Assembly: GCA_023381235.1 (NCBI GenBank)
Contig: JAMCTV010000132.1
Span: 1-12,475 of the forward strand
Direction: 5' to 3'
From: Gammaproteobacteria bacterium
GTDB taxonomy: Bacteria > Pseudomonadota > Gammaproteobacteria > SURF-13
Length of the DNA: 12,475 bases
Below are positions 1 through 6,650 of the stretch, in pieces; the first letter of the stretch is position 1, and each line of letters begins with the position of its first letter. The notes under the pieces were generated by a model. The model saw only the letters and a program-made list of their open reading frames with translations, did no database searches and had not been told where the DNA came from. The position numbers and the translations under genes are program-made.

Positions 1-1
1 C

Positions 2-310
2 GTACAGATTAAGGTGCTGACCCCATCTAGCCAGCCGTTCACAAAGTTGCTAATACGTGCTGTACTTAACGATCAACCGGTCGCGGAAATTGATGTTCCT
101 GCACAGAAGATGGTGCAATCTTACCTAGATCGGGCAGCACTCTCTGAACAGCGGCTAGGGGTGGTGGCAATGATAACAATTTCCCCCCTGCCTGTTTCCG
201 AGCCGTGCCAATTAAAAATAGAAGCAGAAACTGAAGATGGTATGCTCCGTGGAAGCTCCTTAAGGATCAGGGAGCGCACAGCGGATGATCCCCCACTTCA
301 GCGTGTGTAG
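2..310 (+). CDS. C-terminal part of an unrecognised protein (left edge)
   Basis: The frame is open from the left edge (first codons read V-Q-I-K-V) and stops with TAG at 308-310, so I read it as the 3' end of a longer gene. A GTG at 14 could start a 98-residue protein, but no Shine-Dalgarno sequence is visible before it. The roughly 100 residues are soluble-looking and mixed in charge, with no membrane segment. They contain alternating hydrophobic stretches such as KLLIRAVLNDQPVAEIDV, suggestive of a beta-rich domain. I recognise no family. The next gene (S4 protein) converges on it, with about 100 bp and a long inverted repeat between. Base composition is more AT-rich than the genes to the right. 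Confidence 0.5.
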   Translation, partial: VQIKVLTPSSQPFTKLLIRAVLNDQPVAEIDVPAQKMVQSYLDRAALSEQRLGVVAMITISPLPVSEPCQLKIEAETEDGMLRGSSLRIRERTADDPPLQRV

Positions 311-329
311 CGCGGTTGGTGTGAAACGC

Positions 330-375
330 AATCCGGGGAAATAACATTGGTGTCGCTGCGCATTTTCCCTGGATT
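330..375. repeat. 12-bp inverted repeat between convergent genes
   Basis: AATCCGGGGAAA at 330-341 pairs along its full length with TTTCCCTGGATT at 364-375 (one G-T pair), leaving a 22-nt loop. It lies between the unknown gene on the plus strand and the S4 gene on the minus strand. It could act as a bidirectional transcript-end hairpin, but there is no T-run on either side, so a classical intrinsic terminator is not shown. Confidence 0.35.
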
Positions 376-414
376 TCGCTCTGCCTCATCGAAACTAAGC
401 TCGTTTTTCCATTG

Positions 415-645
415 TCAGAGCGGGGATTCTGCCGCTATCACGTTGATGCGCACATCGCCCAAGCTGACCACTTGGCCAGCACGGATTTTGCAGGTTTTGC
501 GCAACTCCACTTTGCCGTCCACCGACACAACGCCGGTGGCGACCAGCATTTTTCCGGCGCCGCCGCTGTCGCAATTGCCTGTCAATTTCAGCAGTTGGTT
601 CAGCTCGACAAATTCGCCTCTCAGCTTGAATTCAATGTTTGGCAT
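415..645 (-). CDS. S4-domain RNA-binding protein (YbcJ-like)
   Basis: A 76-residue protein that is almost entirely one S4 RNA-binding fold. It starts IEFKLRGEFVELNQLLKLTG, followed by a glycine-rich turn (SGGAGKMLVATGVVSVDGKVE) and ends in a basic patch and short strands (RKTCKIRAGQVVSLGDVRI). This order and length fit the small stand-alone S4 proteins related to E. coli YbcJ, which bind structured RNA, probably ribosomal. The start is set by AAGGA five bases before ATG at 645. The gene begins 14 nt after the CCA end of tRNA-Thr on the same strand, so both are probably made from one transcript that is cut at the tRNA 3' end. Confidence 0.85.
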   Translation of the reverse strand: MPNIEFKLRGEFVELNQLLKLTGNCDSGGAGKMLVATGVVSVDGKVELRKTCKIRAGQVVSLGDVRINVIAAESPL

Positions 646-659
646 GTAATCCTTGATTA

Positions 660-735
660 TGGAGCTGGCGAGAGGAATCGAACCCCCGACCGGCTGATTA
701 CAAATCAGCTGCTCTACCGACTGAGCTACGCCAGC
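660..735 (-). tRNA. tRNA-Thr (anticodon UGU), CCA encoded
   Basis: Read on the minus strand: acceptor GCTGGCG pairs with CGCCAGC, discriminator T, and CCA encoded at 662-660. The D arm GCTC/GAGC, anticodon stem GCTGA/TCAGC with loop TTTGTAA, and T loop TTCGAAT are all present. The anticodon TGT reads ACA, giving threonine. The T stem has two G-U pairs. In related bacteria this locus after birA-coaX often holds a Tyr-Gly-Thr tRNA cluster followed by tuf; here only one tRNA is seen and an S4 gene follows. Confidence 0.96.
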
Positions 736-758
736 CTTAAATAAAGTTCAACGAGGCC

Positions 759-787
759 ATTGTAGGTAATCACAGCGGGCAAGGCAA
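759..787 (-). promoter_or_regulatory. Probable sigma70 promoter of tRNA-Thr
   Basis: On the minus strand a TTGCCT -35 box (787-782) is followed by a 17-bp spacer and a TACAAT -10 box (764-759). The -10 matches the consensus at 5/6 and the -35 at 4/6. The predicted start is about 752, some 17 nt before the mature tRNA 5' end. The promoter lies just beyond the stop codon (790-792) of the upstream small gene. Confidence 0.6.
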
Positions 788-789
788 TT

Positions 790-1002
790 TTATTGCTCTG
801 CGGCGGGCGTGGTCTCTGGTGTTGGCTGTGGCGCGGGCGCTGCCTGACTCTGCGCCTCGGAGGATTGCGCTTCGCGCAGCAGTTTAAGCTGCGGAACCGT
901 GGCGGCGGATTTGCTCTGTGTGACGGCGGGCTGGGTGCGGTTGTACTGCCAGGCGAAAAACGCCGCATTGAGCAGCAGCAAGATAAACGTCAGCCGTTTC
1001 AT
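790..1002 (-). CDS. Short N-terminally anchored protein; SPOR-protein position but no SPOR domain
   Basis: A 70-residue protein. Residues 4-18 (LTFILLLLNAAFFAW) form one membrane segment with a short basic N-terminus. The rest is a low-complexity tail rich in Ala, Pro, Gln and Glu. The ATG at 1002 overlaps the stop of coaX by 4 nt (ATGA), indicating translational coupling. In several gammaproteobacteria the gene after coaX encodes an anchored protein with a periplasmic SPOR domain that binds denuded peptidoglycan. Here the anchor and linker are recognisable but translation stops before any SPOR domain, and the other frames before the tRNA do not restore one. It is either a reduced form or a truncated remnant. 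Confidence 0.7.
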   Translation of the reverse strand: MKRLTFILLLLNAAFFAWQYNRTQPAVTQSKSAATVPQLKLLREAQSSEAQSQAAPAPQPTPETTPAAEQ

Positions 1003-1748
1003 CCTGTCCCTCGCGCAATGAGCGCAAGCCCCTGCAATACCAGGTGCGGTTCATGGCGGTAACCAGCCTCCAGCAGGGACAGCAGGCGCAGGGCGTCGCC
1101 GCCGGTGATAAAGCGGGTCATGTCCCCGGTTCCTGTGGTGGCCGCTTCTGCGACGGCGCGTTCGATGCCTGCGATCACGGCATACAGCGTACCATGAGTG
1201 ACCGCCTCCTGGGTATCGCGCGCAAACGGGGTAAGCTGCACCGCTTCATGCGCGCCGGGGACATAAGTAATCTGCGCGGTTTCAAGCAGCGCGCGGCGCA
1301 TCAAGTGCAGCCCCGGCATAATCACGCCGCCCAGATGCCGTCCGTCCTGATCGAGGATGTCCACGGTGATGGCGGTGCCGCAATCCACGATGCAACACGC
1401 GCCTGAATACAAACTGCGCGCGCCGATCAGAGCCGCCCAGCGATCCGCGCCCAGTTTGCGGGGTTCGAGGTAAGCGTTGCTGACGCCGTAGCCCTGCGCG
1501 TCCGCACTGATAAATTCCGGCGCCATGCCCCAGCGTTTTTTAACCAGGTCGGTAAATCGTTCCTCAAACAGCCGTGCAGCGACGTTGCTCGCCACAATGC
1601 GGCTGGGCGGCCAGACCGGTTCGGCAATGGCACGAACGTCAAATTGTTCGCGTGGCGCGCTCCCGTGACCATACAAACGCGCGCCTTCCAGCCAGGCCCA
1701 TTTCACGCGGCTGTTGCCGATATCGAATAACAGGGTGGTCTCGGTCAC
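999..1748 (-). CDS. coaX: Type III pantothenate kinase
   Basis: Phosphorylates pantothenate in the first committed step of coenzyme A synthesis; type III enzymes belong to the ASKHA fold and need a monovalent cation. From the chosen start the protein has 249 residues, normal for the family. Visible motifs are the phosphate loop DIGNSRVKW (residues 9-17), LGADRW (99-104) carrying the catalytic Asp102, and the second phosphate loop VDCGTAITVD (121-130), then GGVIMPG. I chose the GTG at 1748 rather than an upstream start at 1871, because the family begins just before DIGNS and the upstream residues lie inside birA. That GTG overlaps the birA TGA by 4 nt, and the gene's own TGA overlaps the next ATG by 4 nt. 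Confidence 0.95.
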   Translation of the reverse strand: MTETTLLFDIGNSRVKWAWLEGARLYGHGSAPREQFDVRAIAEPVWPPSRIVASNVAARLFEERFTDLVKKRWGMAPEFISADAQGYGVSNAYLEPRKLGADRWAALIGARSLYSGACCIVDCGTAITVDILDQDGRHLGGVIMPGLHLMRRALLETAQITYVPGAHEAVQLTPFARDTQEAVTHGTLYAVIAGIERAVAEAATTGTGDMTRFITGGDALRLLSLLEAGYRHEPHLVLQGLALIARGTG

Positions 1749-2719
1749 GATGCTTCCCGCACGCTCACTTCGCCGGAGTGGTAGTAGCGCATGGCTCCGT
1801 TCACGGACAGCCGCAGCGCGCCATCCTCGCGCACGCCCTGCGCCAGGCCGGTCGCGCTGCCTTGCGGCCACTGCAAGCGTACCGTCTTACCGGCCAGCGT
1901 ATCCAGGGCGCGCCATGTCTCCAGGAATGGCGCAAGTCCCTTGCGCGCATACTCGTCAAACGTCACGATCAGTTGTTCCAACAACCGGCTTGCGCAGTGA
2001 TTGCGCGGGATGAGATGGCCGAGGATGATGTTCAAGTCCGTCCACGGCTGGTCTATCAATGCGCCCTGTGTTTGCGGCATCATCACATTCAGCCCCACCC
2101 CCACCACCACACTGCACGGCCCGCCTGCCTCGCCGTTGATGTCAATCAAAATGCCCGCAAGCTTGCGCCCCTGCCACACCACATCGTTGGGCCATTTGAG
2201 GCCGAGACCCTGCACGCCCAGGGCGCGCAGAGCCTGCGCAACGGCCACGCCCGCCGCCAGACTGAGCCCGCTCAGGCTGGCCGGACTCTGCTCAAACCGC
2301 CATAATAGGGAAAGGTAGATATTATGGCCAAAGGGGGACACCCATGCGCGTCCGCGCCGCCCGCGCCCGGCCGTTTGCCGCTCGGCGAGGCACGCACGAA
2401 CGCCGGGCAACAGCGCGGCCCTGCGCAGCAGATACTGACTGGTGGAATCCAGTTCGTCATGCACTTCCAGGCCATTAAGCAAGCGGCGCGCGCGCGGGTT
2501 CAACTGCGCGAGTATCGTGTCGCCGTGCAAAAGCTCCACGGGCGCGGGCAGCCGGTAACCGCGCCCCGGCACGGCGTAAACCTCCACGTCTTGTGTGGAA
2601 AGCGCACGCACCGTTTTCCATACCGCGCCGCGGCTTACGCCGAGCGCATGAGCCAGCGCCGTGCCGGAGTGGAACTCCCCGTCGGCCAGCAATGCAAGCA
2701 GTTGTCTATGATGCGCCAT
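1745..2719 (-). CDS. birA: Biotin--[acetyl-CoA-carboxylase] ligase / biotin operon repressor
   Basis: Activates biotin with ATP and attaches it to the biotin carrier protein of acetyl-CoA carboxylase. Residues about 5-58 form a winged helix-turn-helix (SGTALAHALGVSRGAVWKTV), so this is the two-domain type that can also repress biotin genes. The ligase domain shows the biotinyl-AMP loop GRGRRGRAW (about 118-126), KWPND (about 175-179) and KLAGILIDI, followed by a small C-terminal SH3-like domain. At about 324 residues it matches the E. coli length. The start could be the ATG at 2719 or the GTG directly before it at 2722; only a weak AGG lies upstream. It heads a tightly overlapping run with coaX and diverges from phoR. 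Confidence 0.95.
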   Translation of the reverse strand: MAHHRQLLALLADGEFHSGTALAHALGVSRGAVWKTVRALSTQDVEVYAVPGRGYRLPAPVELLHGDTILAQLNPRARRLLNGLEVHDELDSTSQYLLRRAALLPGVRACLAERQTAGRGRRGRAWVSPFGHNIYLSLLWRFEQSPASLSGLSLAAGVAVAQALRALGVQGLGLKWPNDVVWQGRKLAGILIDINGEAGGPCSVVVGVGLNVMMPQTQGALIDQPWTDLNIILGHLIPRNHCASRLLEQLIVTFDEYARKGLAPFLETWRALDTLAGKTVRLQWPQGSATGLAQGVREDGALRLSVNGAMRYYHSGEVSVREAS

Positions 2720-2801
2720 CACCTAAGTTTAACAAACTATGCCATGATAAAGACTGCTTCGGTTTCTTATGTTTGCCGCGCGCAGGCGCGAAATTCATGA
2801 T

Positions 2802-4106
2802 ATGAACAGCAAATGGATGATCGAGCTGTGGCGCGCCGGCGGCCTGTTGCTGACATCGCTGATCATAGGCTGGTTTCTCGGCCACCCCCTCCAGTTCCTG
2901 TTGCTCGGCACTGGCGCCTATCTCGCCTGGCACGTCTTTAATCTGGTACGTCTGGAACGCTGGCTGAGATACGGTGAAAAATCCGACCCGCCGTCATCCA
3001 CCGGCCTGTGGAGGGACGTGTTCAGCGAAATTTACCGGCTGGAGATGCGGGGCCGCAAGCAGCAGCGCAAGCTGGCGCGCACCCTCAACCGCTTTGAAGA
3101 AGCCGCCGCCGCCCTGCCGGACGGCATCGTGGTGCTGAGCGCCCACGGCATCATCGAATGGTTCAACGCCGCCGCGGGCGAGATGCTGGGCTTGCGTTCC
3201 CCGCAAGACATCGGCCAGCGCATCGCCAACCTGCTGCGTCATCCCGATTTTATTGCGCTGCTTGCCGCAGGAGGTCAGCACGGCGCCATCGAACTTCCCT
3301 CTCCCGTTGCCGGTGAAATCATGCTTACCGCGCAGATCGTCCCTTACGGCAGGGAGCAGCACCTGCTGGTTACGCGCGACATCACGCGCGTGCGCCATCT
3401 GGAACAGGTGCGGCGCGACTTCGTAGCCAACGTATCGCACGAGTTGCGCACGCCGCTTACGGTGTTGAGCGGCTATCTGGAGACCCTCAACGAATCTCAG
3501 GAAGAGTGTCCCAAGCCCTGGGTGCGTTCACTGCAACTCATGCGACAGCAGGCCGAGCGCATGCAGCGGCTGGTGAATGACTTGCTCATGCTGTCGCGCC
3601 TGGAGCTGGACAACAAGGCCCCCAATCAAACCCTGGTTGCAGTGCCGGACATGCTGGCCGCAATCGTGCAGGATGCGCGCGCATTGAGCGGGGAGCGTAA
3701 ACATCGCATCCATCTTGACGCCACGCCGGGGTTACGGCTTTGCGGCAACCACGATGAACTGCGCAGCGCCTTTTCCAATCTGGTCTACAACGCCGTGCAG
3801 TACACGCCGGCCGGGGGCGATATTCACGTGCGCTGGTTCAGCGACGGCCGGGGCATCCATTTGCAAGTTGAGGACACCGGTGAGGGCATCGCGCCGCAGC
3901 ATATCCCGCGCCTCACCGAGCGCTTTTACCGCGTGGACAGCGCGCGTTCGCGCGAAAGTGGCGGGACGGGGTTGGGTTTGGCCATCGTCAAGCACGTACT
4001 GACCCGCCACGGCGCGCAACTGCGCATTGCAAGCGAACTCGGCAAGGGCAGCACCTTCACCTGCGATTTTCCGCCAGGCGCAGACACGCGCCCGTCAAAC
4101 GCCTAA
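2802..4106 (+). CDS. phoR: Phosphate regulon sensor histidine kinase
   Basis: Inner-membrane sensor kinase that reports phosphate supply and phosphorylates the response regulator PhoB. Numbering from ATG 2802 (434 residues): hydrophobic hairpin at about 12-49, the PhoR-type charged linker, then a PAS domain at about 95-185 (LPDGIVVLSAHGIIEWFNAA). The H-box SHELRTPL carries His213, the N-box has Asn330 (NLVYNAVQYTP), G1 is DTGEG (358-362) and G2 is GTGLGL (388-393). All catalytic elements are intact. An earlier in-frame ATG at 2769 would add 11 residues; neither start has a clear ribosome binding site. phoB, usually directly upstream, is absent: birA diverges there. The stop codon overlaps that of convergent yqhA. 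Confidence 0.92.
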   Translation: MNSKWMIELWRAGGLLLTSLIIGWFLGHPLQFLLLGTGAYLAWHVFNLVRLERWLRYGEKSDPPSSTGLWRDVFSEIYRLEMRGRKQQRKLARTLNRFEEAAAALPDGIVVLSAHGIIEWFNAAAGEMLGLRSPQDIGQRIANLLRHPDFIALLAAGGQHGAIELPSPVAGEIMLTAQIVPYGREQHLLVTRDITRVRHLEQVRRDFVANVSHELRTPLTVLSGYLETLNESQEECPKPWVRSLQLMRQQAERMQRLVNDLLMLSRLELDNKAPNQTLVAVPDMLAAIVQDARALSGERKHRIHLDATPGLRLCGNHDELRSAFSNLVYNAVQYTPAGGDIHVRWFSDGRGIHLQVEDTGEGIAPQHIPRLTERFYRVDSARSRESGGTGLGLAIVKHVLTRHGAQLRIASELGKGSTFTCDFPPGADTRPSNA

Positions 4107-4636
4107 TGCGCTGAACCGCTTTCCTGTGCCGTCTTGATAACCATGCGGTCAGTATAGGCCAGCGCCAGCGCGGAGATGAGGAAAGTCACGTGGATAATGA
4201 CTTGCCACTGCATGGTGCGATCCTCCATCTGCGGCGCATTGATGAAGGTCTTCAGCAGGTGAATGGATGAAATGCCAATCAGGGCGGTGGCGACCTTCAC
4301 CTTGATGGTGCCGGCCGTGACGTGCTCCAGCCAGTCCGGCTGATCGGGATGACCCTGCAGATTGAGGCGCGAGACAAAGGTTTCGTACCCGCCGATGACG
4401 ACCATAATCATGAGGTTGGCAATCATCACTACGTCAATCAGGCCCAGCACCATGAGCATGACCTCGTTCTCCGACAGGCTGTTAACCGAGGTAACGAGAT
4501 GCGCAAGCTCGACCAGAAAACGGTACACATAGACCGCCTGGGCGGCGATCAGGCCCACGTACAGCGGCGCCTGCAGCCAGCGGCTGGCAAAGATGAGCTT
4601 TTCCAGGGGCCCTTGAACCTTAGAACGCATTGTCAT
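4103..4636 (-). CDS. yqhA: YqhA family (UPF0114) inner-membrane protein
   Basis: A 177-residue integral membrane protein of unknown biochemical role. It has four hydrophobic segments at about 23-45, 60-84, 112-132 and 145-163. The family signature is visible as LEKLIFASRWLQAPLYVGL near the N-terminus, then LIDVVMIANLMIMVVIGGYE and the soluble stretch around DWLEHVTAGTIKVKVATALIGIS. GGGGA lies nine bases before the ATG at 4636; a second ATG at 4630 is a poorer fit. The stop TAG shares bases with the TAA of phoR (CTAA at 4103-4106), so the two transcripts converge with a 4-bp overlap and no room for a terminator. Confidence 0.9.
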   Translation of the reverse strand: MTMRSKVQGPLEKLIFASRWLQAPLYVGLIAAQAVYVYRFLVELAHLVTSVNSLSENEVMLMVLGLIDVVMIANLMIMVVIGGYETFVSRLNLQGHPDQPDWLEHVTAGTIKVKVATALIGISSIHLLKTFINAPQMEDRTMQWQVIIHVTFLISALALAYTDRMVIKTAQESGSAH

Positions 4637-4715
4637 TTTTTATTTTCCCCATTGAGATGCACCCTAATGTTACCACCAGCCCGCCTCCAAACAAAGCGGA
4701 CCCTGAAAATCGGCT

Positions 4716-4744
4716 GTTACAAGCACTATATTATCAATTATAAT
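4716..4744 (+). promoter_or_regulatory. Strong-looking sigma70 promoter of the cation exchanger
   Basis: A perfect TATAAT -10 box at 4739-4744 stands 17 bp after GTTACA (4716-4721), a 4/6 match to the -35 consensus. Transcription would start near 4751, leaving a leader of only about 20 nt before ATG 4771. That is too short for a riboswitch, so any ion control would have to act at the promoter or on the protein. Confidence 0.65.
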
Positions 4745-4770
4745 GCGGCGACTCTTCAGGCGAATCCCAC

Positions 4771-5778
4771 ATGATTTTCATCACCTTGCTGCTCATGCTG
4801 CTGCTGATTCTGGTGGCGGCGGAAATCTTCTGTAACGCCCTGGAACACCTCGGCGAGCGCCTCAAAATCTCCGAGGGCGTGGTGGGTTCGCTGTTCGCCG
4901 CCGTGGGCACCGCGCTGCCGGAAACCATGGTGCCGATTCTCGCCATCTTCGCGGGCACGGAGAACACGGAACTCAATCACGAGATCGGCGTCGGCGCCAT
5001 CCTCGGCGCGCCGCTCATGCTGTCCACGCTGACCCTGTTTCTGTTGCTCGCCGCCACGGTGAAAAAGCGCGGGCTGAATGGGCATTTCACGCCGGAAAAA
5101 ACCGGCCTTACGCGCGATCTAAATTTCTTTCTGCTTGCATTTTCACTTGCCGCCGTCGCCCTGTTCGTTCCGCATGAGCTCAACAGCGTGCGCATCGCCA
5201 TCGGCTTTGGCCTGGTGCTGACCTATTTTGTGTACATCCTGCTCACCCTGCGCGCCTCGGCCCAGTTGGTGCAGGACGGCCATGCCACCGAGGCGCACGG
5301 CGTGATGCTGCTCAGCCGTCTGGGGTTGCCGGAAAATTATCCGGTCATCCTGGCGCAACTGGGCATTGGCCTTGCCTTACTGGTGCTGGGCGCCAAGGGT
5401 TTTATTCATGGAATTGAAGAGGCTGCGCCGCTGATCGGCATCTCGGCCTTGCTGCTGTCGCTGCTGATTATACCCATTGCCACCGAGTTGCCGGAGAAGG
5501 TAAACAGCGTCCTGTGGATACGCAAGCACAAGGACACGCTCGCCTTCGGCAACATCACCGGTGCGATGGTGTTTCAGGGCACGCTGCTGCCCGCCATCGG
5601 CATCATGCTCACGCCGTGGGGACCGCGCCTGGACGTGGTATTCGGCGTGATGGTGACCCTGGCGGCGGCGCTCTGGATACGTTTCATGCTGCGGCGCGGC
5701 CAGTTGCGCGTCTGGCATATGGCGGTAAACGGCGTGCTGTACGCGGGCTACATCGCCGTGGTGCTGAGCTTCAACTAA
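4771..5778 (+). CDS. Sodium/proton:calcium exchanger family (CaCA) membrane protein
   Basis: A 335-residue multi-pass inner-membrane protein with about ten hydrophobic segments in two inverted halves. The first ion-binding alpha repeat is GSLFAAVGTALPE (residues 39-51) followed by EIGVGAILGAP (71-81). The second is IPIATELPEK (234-243) followed by GNITGAMVFQG (260-270). The paired acidic residues (Glu51, Glu239/Glu242) and small polar residues are those that coordinate Ca2+ in this family. It probably exports Ca2+ or a related divalent ion in exchange for Na+ or H+; the sequence does not fix the counter-ion. The ribosome binding site is weak (AGG about ten bases upstream). It converges with the DUF4124 gene, with 7 bp between. 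Confidence 0.9.
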   Translation: MIFITLLLMLLLILVAAEIFCNALEHLGERLKISEGVVGSLFAAVGTALPETMVPILAIFAGTENTELNHEIGVGAILGAPLMLSTLTLFLLLAATVKKRGLNGHFTPEKTGLTRDLNFFLLAFSLAAVALFVPHELNSVRIAIGFGLVLTYFVYILLTLRASAQLVQDGHATEAHGVMLLSRLGLPENYPVILAQLGIGLALLVLGAKGFIHGIEEAAPLIGISALLLSLLIIPIATELPEKVNSVLWIRKHKDTLAFGNITGAMVFQGTLLPAIGIMLTPWGPRLDVVFGVMVTLAAALWIRFMLRRGQLRVWHMAVNGVLYAGYIAVVLSFN

Positions 5779-5785
5779 ACTCGCG

Positions 5786-6226
5786 TCACTTGCACCAATA
5801 GTCCACGGCCTTTCTGGCCTTTTCCAGCGCATCCCTGCTCTCCTCGTCCGAGAGTATCCGTTTCTTGCCGTCACTCTCATCCGCGTAAGGATAGCCGGCT
5901 TGTTCATAGTTCTTCAGCCGCACCTTGGCCATTTTGCACTCTTGTTCGCTGCGTATTTTATCCGCCCTGGCTTGATCTCGTGCCTGTTCGGTTTGCTTGC
6001 GATCCTGTTCCAGGGATTTTAACAACCTCTGCTGTTTATCCTCACGCTCGCGCAAGCCGCTATCCTGAGGCGGCGCGGGTTTGACGGTGACCTCTTGCGC
6101 GCCGGAGTTGCCCGGCCGGTCGCCGTAGTGCACCTTGCCTTTTTCATCCACCCACTTATAAATCTCCGCGCCCTGCGCTTGCCCCAGCCAGGCCAGACAT
6201 AACAGCGGTATGACATAGGGTTGCAT
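5786..6226 (-). CDS. DUF4124 domain-containing exported protein
   Basis: A 146-residue protein with a cleavable-looking signal peptide (residues 1-20, ending GQAQGA before EIYKW). The DUF4124 core follows (EIYKWVDEKGKVHYGDRP, residues 21-38). Then comes a highly charged helical stretch at about 55-100, rich in Lys, Glu, Arg and Gln and probably coiled coil, and a C-terminal region ending in DYWCK. The family is periplasmic and of unknown function. The start is set by a very strong GGAGGAGG five bases before ATG 6226; a possible start at 6256 would put residues before the signal peptide. Two further Cys residues outside the signal peptide (in EQECKM and at the C-terminal end) could form a disulfide. 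Confidence 0.88.
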   Translation of the reverse strand: MQPYVIPLLCLAWLGQAQGAEIYKWVDEKGKVHYGDRPGNSGAQEVTVKPAPPQDSGLREREDKQQRLLKSLEQDRKQTEQARDQARADKIRSEQECKMAKVRLKNYEQAGYPYADESDGKKRILSDEESRDALEKARKAVDYWCK

Positions 6227-6251
6227 ACACCCTCCTCCGGCAATATGGATT

Positions 6252-6280
6252 AACATACAATACCGGATTAATCCCGTAAA
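6252..6280 (-). promoter_or_regulatory. Candidate promoter of the DUF4124 gene with palindromic spacer
   Basis: On the minus strand TTTACG (6280-6275) and TATGTT (6257-6252) are 17 bp apart, each matching consensus at 4/6. The predicted start lies about 20 nt upstream of the gene's ATG. The spacer contains the perfect 10-bp palindrome GGATTAATCC (6265-6274). GGATTAA recurs at 6247-6253, 18 bp away, which could be an operator pair. No regulator is assigned. Confidence 0.35.
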
Positions 6281-6288
6281 CAGCGGGC

Positions 6289-6353
6289 CTAGCAGGCTGT
6301 TGAAAAACAGCCTGCGTGCAGTCCATGGATGGGCTTTTTCAACAAACTCTTAG
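6289..6353. mobile_element. 65-bp MITE-like remnant with terminal inverted repeats
   Basis: The left end CTAGCAGGCTGTTGAAAAA (6289-6307) and the reverse complement of the right end, CTAAGAGTTTGTTGAAAAA (6353-6335), match at 15 of 19 positions, including the whole TGTTGAAAAA tip. Inside the left end is a perfect 10-bp hairpin (GCAGGCTGTT, loop GAAA, AACAGCCTGC, 6292-6315). TIR-like ends of this kind without a coding gene fit a miniature or internally deleted insertion element; the parent family is not determined. The right end runs directly into the ribosome binding site of the next gene. Confidence 0.5.
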
Positions 6354-6362
6354 GAGGGAATG

Positions 6363-6599
6363 ATGAACGAACCCGTTATCGCGCAACGATTCCCCTATGA
6401 ATTGGAACTGGAAGCGGGACGCTATTGGTGGTGCGCCTGCGGCAGGTCCAAAAGCCAGCCGTTCTGCGACGGCTCGCACAAGGGCAGTGAGTTTACGCCG
6501 GTGGAATTTACCTTGACGGAAAAGAAGCGTGTGTTCCTGTGCGGCTGCAAACACACCCAATCAAAGCCGTACTGCGACGGCACGCACAAGAAACTTTAG
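6363..6599 (+). CDS. Double CDGSH iron-sulfur domain protein
   Basis: A 78-residue protein with two CDGSH-type [2Fe-2S] sites, each using three Cys and one His. Site 1 is CACGRSKSQPFCDGSH (Cys24, Cys26, Cys35, His39); site 2 is CGCKHTQSKPYCDGTH (Cys60, Cys62, Cys71, His75). All eight ligands are present. This resembles the tandem bacterial and mitochondrial CISD3-like class; roles proposed for the family are electron transfer or cluster transfer. I placed the start at the second ATG (6363), because AGGAGGG ends only one base before the first ATG (6360) but four before the second. It converges on pnp. Confidence 0.92.
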   Translation: MNEPVIAQRFPYELELEAGRYWWCACGRSKSQPFCDGSHKGSEFTPVEFTLTEKKRVFLCGCKHTQSKPYCDGTHKKL

Positions 6600-6612
6600 C
6601 GAACCGCTGATA

Positions 6613-6634
6613 CCCGGCGGAATGCTCCGCCGGG
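6613..6634. terminator. GC-rich hairpin between convergent CDGSH gene and pnp
   Basis: CCCGGCGG (6613-6620), loop AATGCT, CCGCCGGG (6627-6634): a perfect 8-bp stem, 13 nt after the CDGSH stop and 16 nt past the pnp stop. Placement suggests a shared transcript-end structure. There is no T-run on either side, so it may serve as a 3'-end stabiliser rather than a classical intrinsic terminator. Confidence 0.4.
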
Positions 6635-6650
6635 CGCCGTGTAACAAGCG

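Noticed and set aside
1574..2800. Plus-strand frames of 243 and 158 codons across coaX and birA.
   Set aside because: Shadows of the two conserved minus-strand genes; rich in Arg, His and Ala with no family resemblance.
4745..4770. Riboswitch (calcium or manganese type) before the cation exchanger.
   Set aside because: The predicted leader is only about 20 nt, too short for any known riboswitch.
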